DNA of 64,000 bases from Metopolophium dirhodum (lineage: Eukaryota > Arthropoda > Insecta > Hemiptera > Aphididae): positions 25,916,001-25,980,000 of the forward strand of contig NC_083566.1 of assembly GCF_019925205.1 (NCBI RefSeq), given 5' to 3'. Below are positions 12,467 to 22,761 of this stretch, piece by piece; position 1 is the first letter of the stretch; every line of letters starts with the position of its first letter. The notes under the pieces are model-generated. The model had not been told where the DNA came from, made no database searches, and saw nothing but the letters and a program-made list of their open reading frames with translations. A program made the position numbers and the translations under genes.

Positions 12467-13484
12467 CAGTGTTCTATCGAAGAAAACCATGCGCTCGAAC
12501 ATTTTCAGTCCACATTTAGACGAAATGAGGAAGGTCGTTTCGTGCTGCAATTACCCGTCAAAACAGACCTAACTAATTTAGGTCAGAGTGTCAACTCAGC
12601 TACATCTAGGTTTCTCAGTATGGAGAGAAAACTACAGCAAGATGCAGACTTGCGAATTGAGTACACGAAGTTCATGAAAGATTATCTGGAGATGGGCCAT
12701 ATGCAAGAAGTTGTGAAGGAATCGAATATTCCTAAGCGATCATGCTACTTACCACACCATGCAGTATTCAAGAGCTCAAGTTTAACAACTAAAATTCGAA
12801 TCGTTTTTTGACGCCTCAGCGAGAACTTCTTCAGGGTTGTCACTCAACGACGTATTGATGCGAGGGCCCAAAGACGCAGGAGGACATATTCTCAATTCTT
12901 ACGCGTTTTAGAAAATATCAATATGTGATTTCGTCTGACATTGAGAAGATGTTCCGACAAGTAGCTGTGGCAGAACAAGACTGGGATCTCCAACGGATTT
13001 TCTGGCGAAATAATCCTAGTGAAGCTTTGCGGACCTATCGATTGGTCACCGTAACTTATGGTACAAAACCAGCCTCGTTCATGACAACGCAGTGCTTGGT
13101 AACGTTGGCACAACAAGCGTACGAACATTTTCCCAGAGCTGCGGACGCGATAACGAAGGATTTTTATATGGATGATCTTATGACGGGAGGTGAAACCGAA
13201 GCTGAATGTATTCAATTGCACCAAGAGATAACGTCAATTCTAGCCTCAGCAAAATTACCTCTAAGAAAGTGGTGTTCGAATTCCTCTTACGTCTTGGGAC
13301 ATATTGGTAAAAATGTCAGGGACCCCTTATTCACCTTGGAATTAGGAGATGAAGAAATGGTCAAGTCTCTCGGCTTATGTTGGAACCCAGTACTTGATGA
13401 GTTCAGGTTCAATGTCATACCAACTCCAGCACGATCAAAATTGACCAAAAGAACACTGCTATCCGATTTGAACAAGGTGTTTGA
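12467..13484 (+). pseudogene. BEL/Pao reverse transcriptase segment, frame broken
   Basis: RNA-dependent DNA polymerase that copies the element RNA. The linker and fingers region is at about 12480-12810 (EEGRFVLQLPVK, then CYLPHHAVFKSSSLTTKIR). The catalytic palm follows: ISSDIEKMFRQV (first Asp), YRLVTVTYGTKPASFMTTQ, and the YMDD box at 13165-13176. Thumb and connection continue to about 13484. The frame steps by one base at TTTTTT 12804-12809, within 12867-12872 (CCC/AAA), and at CCCCC 13485-13489. All recognisable catalytic residues are present, so the breaks are the only visible defect. Confidence 0.92.
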
Positions 13485-14431
13485 CCCCCATAGGTTTTAT
13501 AGCCCCAATACTCGTAAAGGGAAAGATATTTTTACAGCAGGTATGGGCTTTGAAAATTGATTGGGATAGTCCCTTGTCTTCAGACATTCATGATCGGTGG
13601 ATGTCATTCCATAAGGATTTAGAGAAACTGCAAAATATATCCATCCCAAGAAAGGTTCTACCAAAACCAAATGAATTCCAAATACACGGATTCTGTGATG
13701 CGTCGCAAGAAGCCTATGGGGCTTGCATATATGTACGATCGCACTGTTCTGAAAATACGTGGCAGGTTCGACTGCTGTGTGCTAGGAGTCGTGTAGCGCC
13801 AATAAAGGGTTCAACAATTCCTCGTCTTGAACTGAATGGTGCCTTGGTATTAGCACAATTACTCCAAAAGCTAACGGATGCTTGGGAAATTGATCGTCAT
13901 AAGTGTCATTTGTGGACAGATTCCACTGTAGTTCTTAGTTGGTTAAATGCACAATCCAATCGATTAAAGGTGTACGTCAGCAATCGCGTTAATCAGATCT
14001 TAGAGCTTACAAATGCATCGCAATGGAATTATGTAAGAACAGATAAGAACCCTGCTGATATGATATCTCGAGGTACTAATGTAACGGAGATAAGTGCTTC
14101 TAAACTTTGGTGGAATGGACCTGATTGGTTAGGCATATCAGACGAGTTGTGGGAAAAGGTCCCAAGAAATATATTGAAGGAAGAAGAAATACCTGAGCAA
14201 CGCACAATACAATTTGCATTAGTTGGAGTTCAATCTAATCAAGAGTTGGTCCAACATTACTCCTCCTGGTCACGACTGAAGAGAGCAACAGCTTGGTTAA
14301 AAAGATTTGTAGAATATTTGAGAACAAGAGGGGTACCAAGTGAAGTTTATTTGTCTGTAAGAGAACTGCAAGCGGCCGAAGTATGTATACTGAAACAAGT
14401 CCAAGCCGAATGTTTCCTTGATGAGTTACTT
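13485..14431 (+). pseudogene. BEL/Pao connection and RNase H segment, frame broken
   Basis: After the frame step at 13485-13489 the polyprotein continues through TPIGFIAPILVKGKIFLQQ, a block that bridges RT and RNase H in Pao elements. It then runs through the RNase H domain that removes template RNA: FCDASQEAYG (first Asp), IPRLELNGALV (Glu), LWTDSTVVLSWL (second Asp) and NPADMISRG (last Asp region). This segment is open for about 940 bases and is followed by one further one-base step at the TT pair 14430-14431. Literal translation stops at 14471-14473. Confidence 0.92.
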
Positions 14432-15740
14432 ACGATCTCTGGAATCTCAAGGGGAGTTGAACCTAAAAAGTAAACTGAAGTCCCTACGTCCATTTATAAA
14501 GGAAGGACTAATCTTGGTTGGTGGACGTTTGAACAATTCTGGGTTGTCAATGTTACAAAGGCACCCGATCGTGTTGCCCGCAAATCATAAGGTGACTCGG
14601 TTAATATTTGAACAAATACATTTAGAGCAATTACATTGTGGGCCTCAAGCTTTGCTTGCTGAGGTGAGACGAAGGTACTGGCCGTTAAGAAGTCGAGTGA
14701 TGGCTCGTTCCGTGGTATCACGTTGCGTGAAATGCACCCGAGCCAAACCAACATTTAATGCTCCCTTGATGGCTCCATTACCCAAGGAAAGGGTCCAAGT
14801 CGCACGACCGTTCGCTGTTACTGGGGTCGATTTTGCTGGACCAATCATCATAAGAAGCGGTATAAGGCGAGTGATAGGCGTGAAGGCCTGGATAGCCGTT
14901 TTCGTATGTTTTACCACAAGAGCAGTTCATTTGGAGATGGTGGAAGATCTATCGAGCCAAGCCTTCCTGGCATCGTTGCGTCGATTCACGGCGCGTAGAG
15001 GCTTATGTTCAACAATATTTAGCGATAACGGTACAAATTTCGTTGGAGCAAGAAGAGAGCTGTACATGCATGTAAAGGCTGCTCATCCACAGATAGCCCA
15101 GAGAGGTATTGAATGGAGATTAAACCCACCATCAGCACCACATTTCGGTGGCCTATGGGAGAGTGCGGTTAAAAGTGCAAAACACCATTTAACCCGTATG
15201 ATGAGTGATGCCAAGCTAACTATTGGTGAATTATCAACACTATTGTGCCAGATAGAAGCTTGCCTTAACTCACGACCGCTGACCCCAATGAGCAGCGACC
15301 CATCTGACTTAGAGGTACTAACCCCAGCTCATTTCCTTGTAGGCAGTCCTATCTCGTTACCTTCTGAGGTCGACCTGAGACAGGAACCATTGAATAGTCT
15401 TAAAAGATGGAAGTATGTACAGGCGTTAATGCAACATTTTTGGCGAAGATGGTCTAGCGAATATTTACCTCAGTTACAAATTAGAGGAAAATGGAGTAGT
15501 AATAAAACTCCATTAAAAATTGGTGATATTGCTATTATAAGGGATGAAAACACACCACCCACAAAATGGAAACTGGGAAGAGTAGTTAACGTGCATCCTG
15601 GTAATGACGGGATCATAAGAGTAGTAACAATGCGCCTCGGATCCGGGGCAGAATTGAAGCGTCCGACAGTCAAACTATGCCGACTACCAACAGACAAGGA
15701 CATAAATATAGATGCAGACGAAGAGGTAGTTGAAAAATAA
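14418..15740 (+). CDS. BEL/Pao integrase segment (open, C-terminal part of gag-pol)
   Basis: Integrase inserts the element cDNA into host DNA. In the frame from 14418 (440 residues): zinc-binding HHCC with H68, H73, C103 and C106; catalytic core with D138 in GVDFAGP, D203 in SDNGTNF and E248 in GGLWESAVK (44 residues between D203 and E248); then a C-terminal domain (about 340-425) of the DUF5641 type seen in Pao integrases, with KWKLGRVV. It ends at 15738-15740, 20 bases before the 3' LTR. The first codons overlap the end of the RNase H frame and are not a true start: this is the distal part of one polyprotein, normally reached by translation from gag. Unlike everything upstream it has no frame break. 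Confidence 0.92.
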   Translation: MMSYLRSLESQGELNLKSKLKSLRPFIKEGLILVGGRLNNSGLSMLQRHPIVLPANHKVTRLIFEQIHLEQLHCGPQALLAEVRRRYWPLRSRVMARSVVSRCVKCTRAKPTFNAPLMAPLPKERVQVARPFAVTGVDFAGPIIIRSGIRRVIGVKAWIAVFVCFTTRAVHLEMVEDLSSQAFLASLRRFTARRGLCSTIFSDNGTNFVGARRELYMHVKAAHPQIAQRGIEWRLNPPSAPHFGGLWESAVKSAKHHLTRMMSDAKLTIGELSTLLCQIEACLNSRPLTPMSSDPSDLEVLTPAHFLVGSPISLPSEVDLRQEPLNSLKRWKYVQALMQHFWRRWSSEYLPQLQIRGKWSSNKTPLKIGDIAIIRDENTPPTKWKLGRVVNVHPGNDGIIRVVTMRLGSGAELKRPTVKLCRLPTDKDINIDADEEVVEK

Positions 15741-15746
15741 ATTTTC

Positions 15747-15760
15747 AACGCGGGGGAGAA
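15747..15760 (+). other. Polypurine tract before the 3' LTR
   Basis: The purine-rich CGCGGGGGAGAA directly abuts the 3' LTR and is the expected primer site for plus-strand DNA synthesis. Confidence 0.75.
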
Positions 15761-17149
15761 TGTTGCCGCCGCAACATAACAGAAATAAGATATCGGCCAC
15801 GGGGGAACAGCTGGTCACACACACACACACAATCACCGCTGTAATCATTGTTTTATTTTTGTATATATTATTCAAACGTGTCCAGTGAATTATTATGTAA
15901 TTGTACCTACAGTATTATTATACATAATTATTTTTATTATCACCGCGTTATCGCACTTCGCCGAGCTGGCTCCGCGAATATTATTTAACACGGCCGCCGC
16001 GATTTTTGTCTCGTACCGAACGTTCTCGCAGCAGTATCCACGCATGCATTTTTGTACCGCAATATTATAATATTTTTTATACTAAAACGGTAAAGTATTG
16101 TTATTTACAGATTTTTGTTGCAGGCTCGAATAGCCAAGTATTTAATTATAATCTTATTATTGTGCGCCATAAGGGCCATTTATTATACATATTGTAATTC
16201 AATTTACTTTAAGTTCCGCGGCGCAAATTGCCATATTATTATAATATATTGAGTGTGCGCGAATCGCCGGCTATTTAATAGTAAATAGTATTGTATCGTG
16301 GGCGCGAATCGCCACGAATTATTATATAAAATTCTTGTTATATTATTATTATTATTATTATTATTATCATTACCCGGTGCGTATCGCCAGTGTTGTCTTT
16401 TTTTATACATTATTGTTATAGCAGAAGTATGAGACCAGCTGGCCAGTCTGCGCTCCACAAATTGTGAGTTATTCTTATTACTATTATTATTTTTACTATT
16501 ACCCATTTCGTATTATAATTATTATTTGTTGTACCAGAAGGGCCGCATAGTATTATTAATTTATCATTATTCTGATTTGTCATAAGGACTACATATTATT
16601 GTAATATTATTTAACGAATTTATATACCTACAGCTCACATAGCTGCACATAATATTAAACCTTAACTCTGTTGAGCCAGAAGGGCTAATTTATATAATTT
16701 ATTCTGTTTTGGGTGAGAATGGCCATAATAGCATACATGTATCTCGTTTAGCCATAAGGGCTGCGATTCATTATATTATATTTTTTTACACCATTATTGT
16801 GTTGCTGTGATTTATTGCCTTATTTATTATTTGTTATTTATTATTATTATTGTATTATACAGCAACTCATTTATACCAGCAACTGTGTTACCATTTTTCC
16901 TTATTATTAATTATTATAAACACACCCACATATATACACACTTAACACACAGATAATACACATAATTACACTACACGCATTACGTAGTTCGACAGTATTT
17001 GCCCGGCGATCCCGACCACTGCTGTTCGAACTATTACACCATTACACACCCAGCTAGTGCTCGCATATTTAAGACCTAGGTGTTAGTGGTGAGCGATTAT
17101 AAGGTGTCCGGGGTGCGCGTATTATCGTCATAGGCTCCCGGCCCGTACA
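15761..17149 (+). repeat. 3' LTR (1389 bp)
   Basis: Second copy of the LTR, starting TGTTGCCGCC and ending GCCCGTACA. It differs from the 5' copy by one C/T substitution (about 9707 versus 16748) and eleven length differences, mostly single bases missing from short runs, plus a three-base gain in the TTA microsatellite. It should provide the polyadenylation region of the element transcript. Confidence 0.95.
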
Positions 17150-17154
17150 ATTAA
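17150..17154. repeat. Target-site duplication, 3' side (ATTAA)
   Basis: Exact copy of the ATTAA found before the 5' LTR. Confidence 0.9.
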
Positions 17155-17640
17155 TATCACCTAGCACTACTAACGCTTTAAATCAGATTATCGATCAATA
17201 CAAATCAAAACTAATAAGATACAATAAAAATGTATTTTCTAAAGAAAAAAAATATGAATAAACTCAATATTTTAATTTGTATTTTTATTATTTTTTGAAA
17301 AACCTGAAAACATGTGACATGTGTGTACAAAATATACACCATTTGTTTTATAATTTAAAAAAACCATGTTAAGCTAATTATTTCCCATCGATATTTTATG
17401 TATAATTCATAAAATATGTTAATTGTCTACGACAACCATATTTTATCACTTTACAACTGTTATTATTATTTGTACACCAGATCGCCCTCTATGCGCTGCA
17501 GTGGTATATATCAATGTCACTAGTTCACACATATTACGATTCACACAATCGTATAAAACTTATCTCTATAATATTATATTACCGTACGTGCAGGCAGCAG
17601 ATATGAGAGAGGGTGCGTATTATTAATTCAAAAGGAAAAT
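17155..17640. other. AT-rich non-coding stretch
   Basis: No gene or repeat boundary was recognised between the retrotransposon and the GC-richer island that starts near 17.65 kb. Confidence 0.45.
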
Positions 17641-17748
17641 ACTCAAGTGCTCAGACGACGTTCATAATAATAGTATATCGAGTAGTGTATCTATAAACCA
17701 GTGCGGCGGACGTCCGGGTTATTATAATTATATTTTTTGTCGGATAAA

Positions 17749-17756
17749 TGACGTCA
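17749..17756. promoter_or_regulatory. CRE-like octamer TGACGTCA
   Basis: Perfect palindromic match to the CREB/ATF site, in a GC-richer island. A chance octamer in this much sequence is possible, so its role depends on whether a promoter is here. Confidence 0.35.
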
Positions 17757-17805
17757 AGTGGGCTCGTCGTATTACTATCACTGCGAACAGATAATGCCTC
17801 GTGTA

Positions 17806-17838
17806 TTTTTTTTTTTTTTTTTGGGGGGGGGGGGGGGG
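17806..17838. repeat. T17-G16 homopolymer junction
   Basis: Seventeen T are followed directly by sixteen G. The G run could form G-quadruplexes. Its exact length is the sort of thing sequencing reports poorly. Confidence 0.85.
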
Positions 17839-18106
17839 AAATTACGGACACACGTACACATGAAATTAATTAGTCTCGATGAGGCCCCTGCTATGGTGAT
17901 TGCGTGTGCTCGTGTGGGCTGGACGGTGGTCCGTTTATTATTTGGGTGTACGGGTGGTGAACGAGACGGGGACCGACGACGACGACGAAACGAAATCGAT
18001 AATAACCCTTCAGACATATATACTGCGGTGTGGCGAAGACTACTCTCTCGGAAGACGACCCCGTTTACCCGAACTTCTCGCCAGTCGCCACGTACACCTA
18101 TATAAT

Positions 18107-18112
18107 ACACAC

Positions 18113-18168
<56 letters not shown>
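18107..18168. repeat. AC dinucleotide microsatellite
   Basis: About 31 AC units with one interruption (GC near 18117). The 138-codon and 115-codon frames crossing it translate the repeat into Val-Cys or Thr-His and are not genes. Confidence 0.95.
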
Positions 18169-18170
<2 letters not shown>

Positions 18171-18699
18171 TTTGTCCAATCCTTTCGAGGACACTCTGCT
18201 ACTATATGTACACGAAACGTTTTGTATTCAAAACGTGTCTAATATAATATTATACTTACTCGCGATGCCGACTGCAGTGTAGACGCGCGGTGGTGTGGTC
18301 TTGTGGTTTTTCTCGTTTCATGCGCGCGCGTGTACTATAGCGTCATCGTGTTTTCTTCTCTCTGGTTGTCGATTCAGACAGTAATAATAACAATAATAAT
18401 AATAAGAAGTAACTATAGGACCGGAAATTCGTGTTAGCGTGTGGTAGTGGTTCGTCGAGTGCAGTCTCGCAATAATAAATGTAAATAAAACCAACGAACC
18501 GAAGAGTTGTGTTGCGCGAGCCTGTAAGATTACTATTGCTCGCAAACTCAGATAAAGGTTAAAGGGTTTGTGCGCGTTGTACCTATATAAGATAAGCGCG
18601 TGTTTTTTGTATTAATGGAAGGTTACTTTTCGGTTTATAATTTGCACCGAGAGGAGAATTACTAGCAACGTTTACAAAATATGGTATTAGAACTTATGA

Positions 18700-20415
18700 G
18701 CAATGTCGTTTAGACATCGATGTTCCTCTACTATACACTATGTTAATATAGTACCTGATTATACACAATATTTTGTGTTTCGGGACTATTTATTTAGCCG
18801 ACATTTCTACATAATCACAAACAAAAATGACAGGTGATTGACGCTTGCAATTTGCTTTGCGTCAATCTGTCTATCTTACAATAATATTTTTTTGTGCATA
18901 TTGTGTAGGTATATATATTTGGGGTACAACAATCGATCGCTTTTGAGTGAATGCATAATGTATATACAAATATATATATTTATATTTATATAATATATGT
19001 ATATTTACAATATATGGGTACTGAAACTTTTTTAAAATATATTAATACGATACGGATCGTCATTCAATTTTGCTTTGTTAAGATTTACGCACGTTTCAAG
19101 AAACCAATTTTTCCAACCGCTCCGTGAATTTAACTGTTAGAAAAATTCAGTGGTCGGGAGGAAATTATCATTATTTTGTCACTACCTACAATCTAATTGG
19201 TGATTATTAAAATATCGATTATGATTATATTCGTTTATTTATATTATGATAATGATTAGTGTATTAGTGAAGTATTTGTCCTGGGTTCTGTCCAGTGACC
19301 AAATGTCAAATCAGTACAAACTACAAACAGTAGTTTTCAATAAGAACATTTTTAAAAATGTAGCGAAAATTAGCGCGCTACATTTAGACAATATCGTTAG
19401 AAGCAGCGCTCTACATTTAAAAAAAAGTAGCGATAGCGGTAGCGAGCTACTTTTTTGGGGGGAGTAGCATGTGGGGTTAGCGTGCTACAAAAAAAATTGT
19501 AGCGTCCCCCCCCCCCCCCCGACCACTGGAAAAAATAATATGATAATATGCAATAGTTATAACTATTTTTATAACAAAAATGCATATGAATATGATTACA
19601 TCTTAATAAATTGAGAGTTTATATTTTATAACTCGAGTGTCGCTGAAAATTATGTTCTCCAGCGTTAGATTATACGTGTTGAAATCTCACGCGAATCATT
19701 TGTAAAGTTAGGACGAAACTTAAATAGTTTAATTACTATAATGATATATACCTACCCTATTAACGCACCGTATTTATATTGTCATCTGAAACTTGAGTGC
19801 AAACTATAGTGCATAATCTTGTACAAATCAAAGATGAATTAAGTTCGGATGACCATTTAATTTTACACTTGGTGTTGGGTTAGGTATTTGTGTGTTTACT
19901 CGTTGTTTATGTGTGATGTTTAGATCGACAGCAATTTATGACATAACTCTTAAACAACCCCAGTGGGCCATAATAAAAATAAAAATATTTTATATTATGG
20001 TAAATGAAAGATTGACAGGTCAATGAAATCTTTTTACAGAGCAATGCTGCTGTTCACACCAAAGCGTTAAAATGCGTTTAAACTCGTCAACTTAGTTTAC
20101 TTCTGTTAAACGTGGGCAAGGTAATCGGTATTCGCAAAATAAATATGATAACTACCTAAATACAATAATTATTTCGACGATGAGTTTTTTTTTTTTTTTA
20201 AACGATTTATCTAAAACTAAAATAAAAGAATAACACTTATCCTGAAATGAATTAATAATAATTATAGCGTAAATTCAATTTTATCCAATGATAATATGAT
20301 TATTATATTAAACACTTTTGCTTATCATGATATAAAATTCCAATAAATACCTTCAACTATTTTAAAATATGTTAAAATTAAAAATCATATACATGTAAGT
20401 ATGTAACAATGTAAC
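18700..20415. other. Non-coding stretch
   Basis: No coding exon was recognised. It holds an AT microsatellite near 18950-19015 and the GTAGCG-rich repeat at 19294-19530. Confidence 0.45.
19294..19530. repeat. Repeat built from GTAGCG / CGCTAC motifs
   Basis: Between CCAGTGACC (about 19293) and the inverted GACCACTGG (ending 19530) the sequence repeats GTAGCG, AGCGCGCTACA, AGCGCTCTACA, GTAGCGATAGCGGTAGCGAG and AGCGTGCTAC, together with a C15 run at 19506-19520. The inverted CCAGTG ends suggest a non-autonomous hAT-like element, but no matching target duplication was found. Confidence 0.5.
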
Positions 20416-20423
20416 ATGACGTA

Positions 20424-20558
20424 GGGCTGGCGGTATTTAAAATGTTGATACCGGTATCTGGTATTTGTTTACTACCGGTATCTATGGTATTACCGGTTAT
20501 ACGGTATTTTTTAAATACCGGTTATTAACGGTATACCGAAAATACCACCGGCCTTAAT
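20424..20558. mobile_element. 135-bp MITE built from TACCGGTA motifs
   Basis: Perfect 8-bp direct repeats ATGACGTA flank it (20416-20423 and 20559-20566). The ends are imperfectly inverted: left GGGCTGGCGGTATTT, right reverse-complemented AAGGCCGGTGGTATTT. The interior reiterates ACCGGTAT / ATACCGGT. The 8-bp duplication points to hAT-type mobilisation. Confidence 0.8.
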
Positions 20559-20566
20559 ATGACGTA

Positions 20567-22610
20567 TAGTTACATAATAATTCGTATATTTTTATGACTG
20601 ATGAATTTTGTACAATTTTGATCTTATTAATCGCTTATAAAAAAAAATTATTGTGAATATATATTTCCGATATTTTTCAATTGTGGTAAGAACCACTTAT
20701 TAAGAACTTTAGATTCAGTTATTGGTCTCTGATTTTTCACTCATATTCAAATTTATTACAATATTATGTAATTCAAAAATAAACTTTAATAAGTTCAAAA
20801 TTTCAAATATCTATATCTAAATCTATATCAAATATCTAATATAAAAATATTTAACTTCGACACATTAATGTACCAATTAGATCAAATGTACTAATTTAAA
20901 CCACCCTCTTAATGAAAAATTTAAGTATTTTTACTGCTTTAAAAAGATGCTTCAGGAAAAAAACACACATCATTGTATAGTCGATCGCTGTGCATAAAAT
21001 ATAAAAACTAATTATTGGCACTTGTTTTTTTACAAATGCCTTTAATTTGAACCTATTATAGGTGCAAATTTACTTTTGACTTGATATATATACATTATAC
21101 ATATTCTCTAGAGAAAATATTATGTCGCTGTATCTTTTCATCGTCCAAGTAAATATTTCAAAGGTTATAAATCTGAATATTCTGTAAAAAAAAATAAACA
21201 TTGAAAAATTCAAAGACTTGCGTCGCGAAATACTAAATTGTTGGTACAATATTGGGGGAGTGAATATTGCTCTGCAGTTTTTATATTGTCTTCGGTTCTT
21301 TTTCCCTATATTCGTTCGCGTAAAATAACTTAATAATATTACACAAATGCCCACGCTTCGAAGTAACACAAAGTACGTACTATATTGAATGAATAAATGA
21401 TAACCATGGTCGTGACTGTATACTGGCCGCTGATGGAAAATCCATACACGATGCGCTGTAATATTACGATAATTTATGTGAGGATACGCACGTGAGAACA
21501 CACTGAAGTCGTTTTGTAGAATTTAGCTACTTTGTAATGTTGATTATCTTGTACCCACAAAAAGGCAATTTTTTTTAAATTTGGGTTTTTACTGATTTCC
21601 CCCCTCTCTTGGTGGATATATTATTACGAGATTTGCGGAGTGTTGTTACGATATCGAGATAGAAAACGTTTGATGACGCATCCCAACGTTTTCGGTCCTG
21701 GTGGCTAGCAGCACTCCAACGCATGATGACGTGGGCTAGAACTGACCAAACGACGCATATTTCCCAAGACGTGCTCCTGCAGCAGTATCTTTAAAACGAT
21801 ATTTTAGTTATTTTCATAATAAGTCTATTTAATTCTTCGAAAATTAGTTAGCTTAACTATGGTATTACGCCACATTTAATATTACGTTCAATTTGTGTGG
21901 TAGAATCTTATAAAGTTCAAATTAATGTAGATAACAACTTCACAGTTCACAGTAAATAATATTCATCAAAATATAAATATCAAAAAATAATATTAACCGA
22001 TATAATAATGTACTATACAATGACTTTTTCAAAATGTATACCCATCTGTATCCTGTGTATTTGTCACACTTTTTGTGTCTTCAGAGGTGTGGAAATCGAT
22101 CAATATTATAAATATCACGTTCGACGTCATTGGCAATAAAATTGACCTTTGATAGTATTGTTATCCACATATTTTAATATTATCAAAGGCCAATCACTGG
22201 ATGAATCAGCAGTACATTTTATAATAATATACATATAATATATAGGTATTGTACTGCTTGTTTTATAGGTTATGCGCTGCAAAAATGATAAAACTATTAG
22301 ATTTTTACTTACTTATTTAGTAATACAGAAAATTCATGAACTCAAAAATTCAAAAACAATTTATATTTGTAAATGAAATACACATTGCATTTATTTTAAC
22401 CTGCACAACACAAAAATCACAGTGGCAATAATTGGAAATAGTTAACGAGGCTCTAATACAATTTCACTTCTAATAATCGAATACTGCAATCAAACACGGA
22501 AATAGCGTATACGATTTGGAGGGGGGACTAAATCCTTGCTGTTATAACATTGAATAAGCTTAATAAAAATTTAGAAATTTTTGAGAACGATTTTTACACT
22601 TTTTGGGGGG
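20567..22610. other. Non-coding stretch
   Basis: Around 20870-21000 there is a degraded fragment of the repeat family seen at 54.2-55.3 kb (TGTACCAATTAGATC ... ACACACATCATTGTAT). The longest frame, 143 codons on the minus strand at 21070-21501, has no domain, signal or splice support, so I leave it uncalled. Nothing else was recognised. Confidence 0.45.
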
Positions 22611-22617
22611 GGGTTTA

Positions 22618-22761
22618 GCGGCAGATACCTACGGGTGCCCTAATTAAAAATTCTGCCAAAACAAACACACACGTGCAAACCAATCTACAGTACCCTCCCC
22701 TACAGTACCACAGGCCAATGACCTAGTAGTCGAAGCCTTAACCCTAATAAAAAAAAAAAAA
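22618..22761 (+). mobile_element. 5'-truncated SINE
   Basis: It carries the GGCAGATACCTACGGGTGCC block, then AATTCTGCCAAAAC ... CACACACGTG, then a GGCCAATGACCTAG segment, and ends in an A13 tail. It matches the distal part of the SINE at 25143-25370. The tRNA-like head is missing. Confidence 0.7.

Larger units (their letters stand above)
8714..17149 (+). mobile_element. BEL/Pao LTR retrotransposon, near full length
   Basis: An 8.4-kb element with, in order: 5' LTR, primer-site region, gag, aspartic protease, reverse transcriptase, RNase H, integrase, polypurine tract and 3' LTR. Both LTRs begin TG and end CA, and a 5-bp ATTAA duplication flanks the element. The gag core with SFFDIF, the YMDD catalytic box, the RNase H motifs, the GVDFAGP / SDNGTNF / GGLWESAVK integrase signature and the order protease-RT-RNase H-integrase are those of the BEL/Pao superfamily, which normally has one gag-pol frame. 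Here that frame is broken eleven times before 14432. No envelope-like frame follows integrase. The LTRs are almost identical except for small indels, so insertion is recent. Intact capability cannot be claimed from this sequence. Confidence 0.95.
17640..18600. promoter_or_regulatory. GC-richer promoter-like island
   Basis: Composition changes sharply from the AT-rich flanks: CpG-containing words are common (GACGACGACGACG, GCGCGCGCG). It contains a perfect CRE octamer TGACGTCA at 17749-17756, a T17-G16 run and an AC microsatellite. Around 18450-18470 there is GAGTGCAGTCTCG, resembling an arthropod initiator. At about 18523 GCCT/GTAAGA resembles a splice donor, so a non-coding first exon on the plus strand is possible. 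No coding exon was confirmed; frames here are built from low-complexity sequence. Confidence 0.35.

Noticed and set aside
10474..14431. Programmed +1 frameshifting to explain the gag-pol breaks
   Set aside because: Programmed shifts occur once per transcript at a defined site; eleven steps at ordinary runs cannot be translated efficiently.
15741..15760. Envelope-like third gene
   Set aside because: Only 20 bases separate the integrase stop from the 3' LTR, so there is no room for one.
17778..18194. 138-codon minus-strand and 115-codon plus-strand frames
   Set aside because: They translate the AC microsatellite and the homopolymer junction into low-complexity strings; no domain.
21070..21501. 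143-codon minus-strand frame
   Set aside because: Longer than most chance frames here, but no recognised domain, weak start context and no splice sites joining it to other coding sequence.
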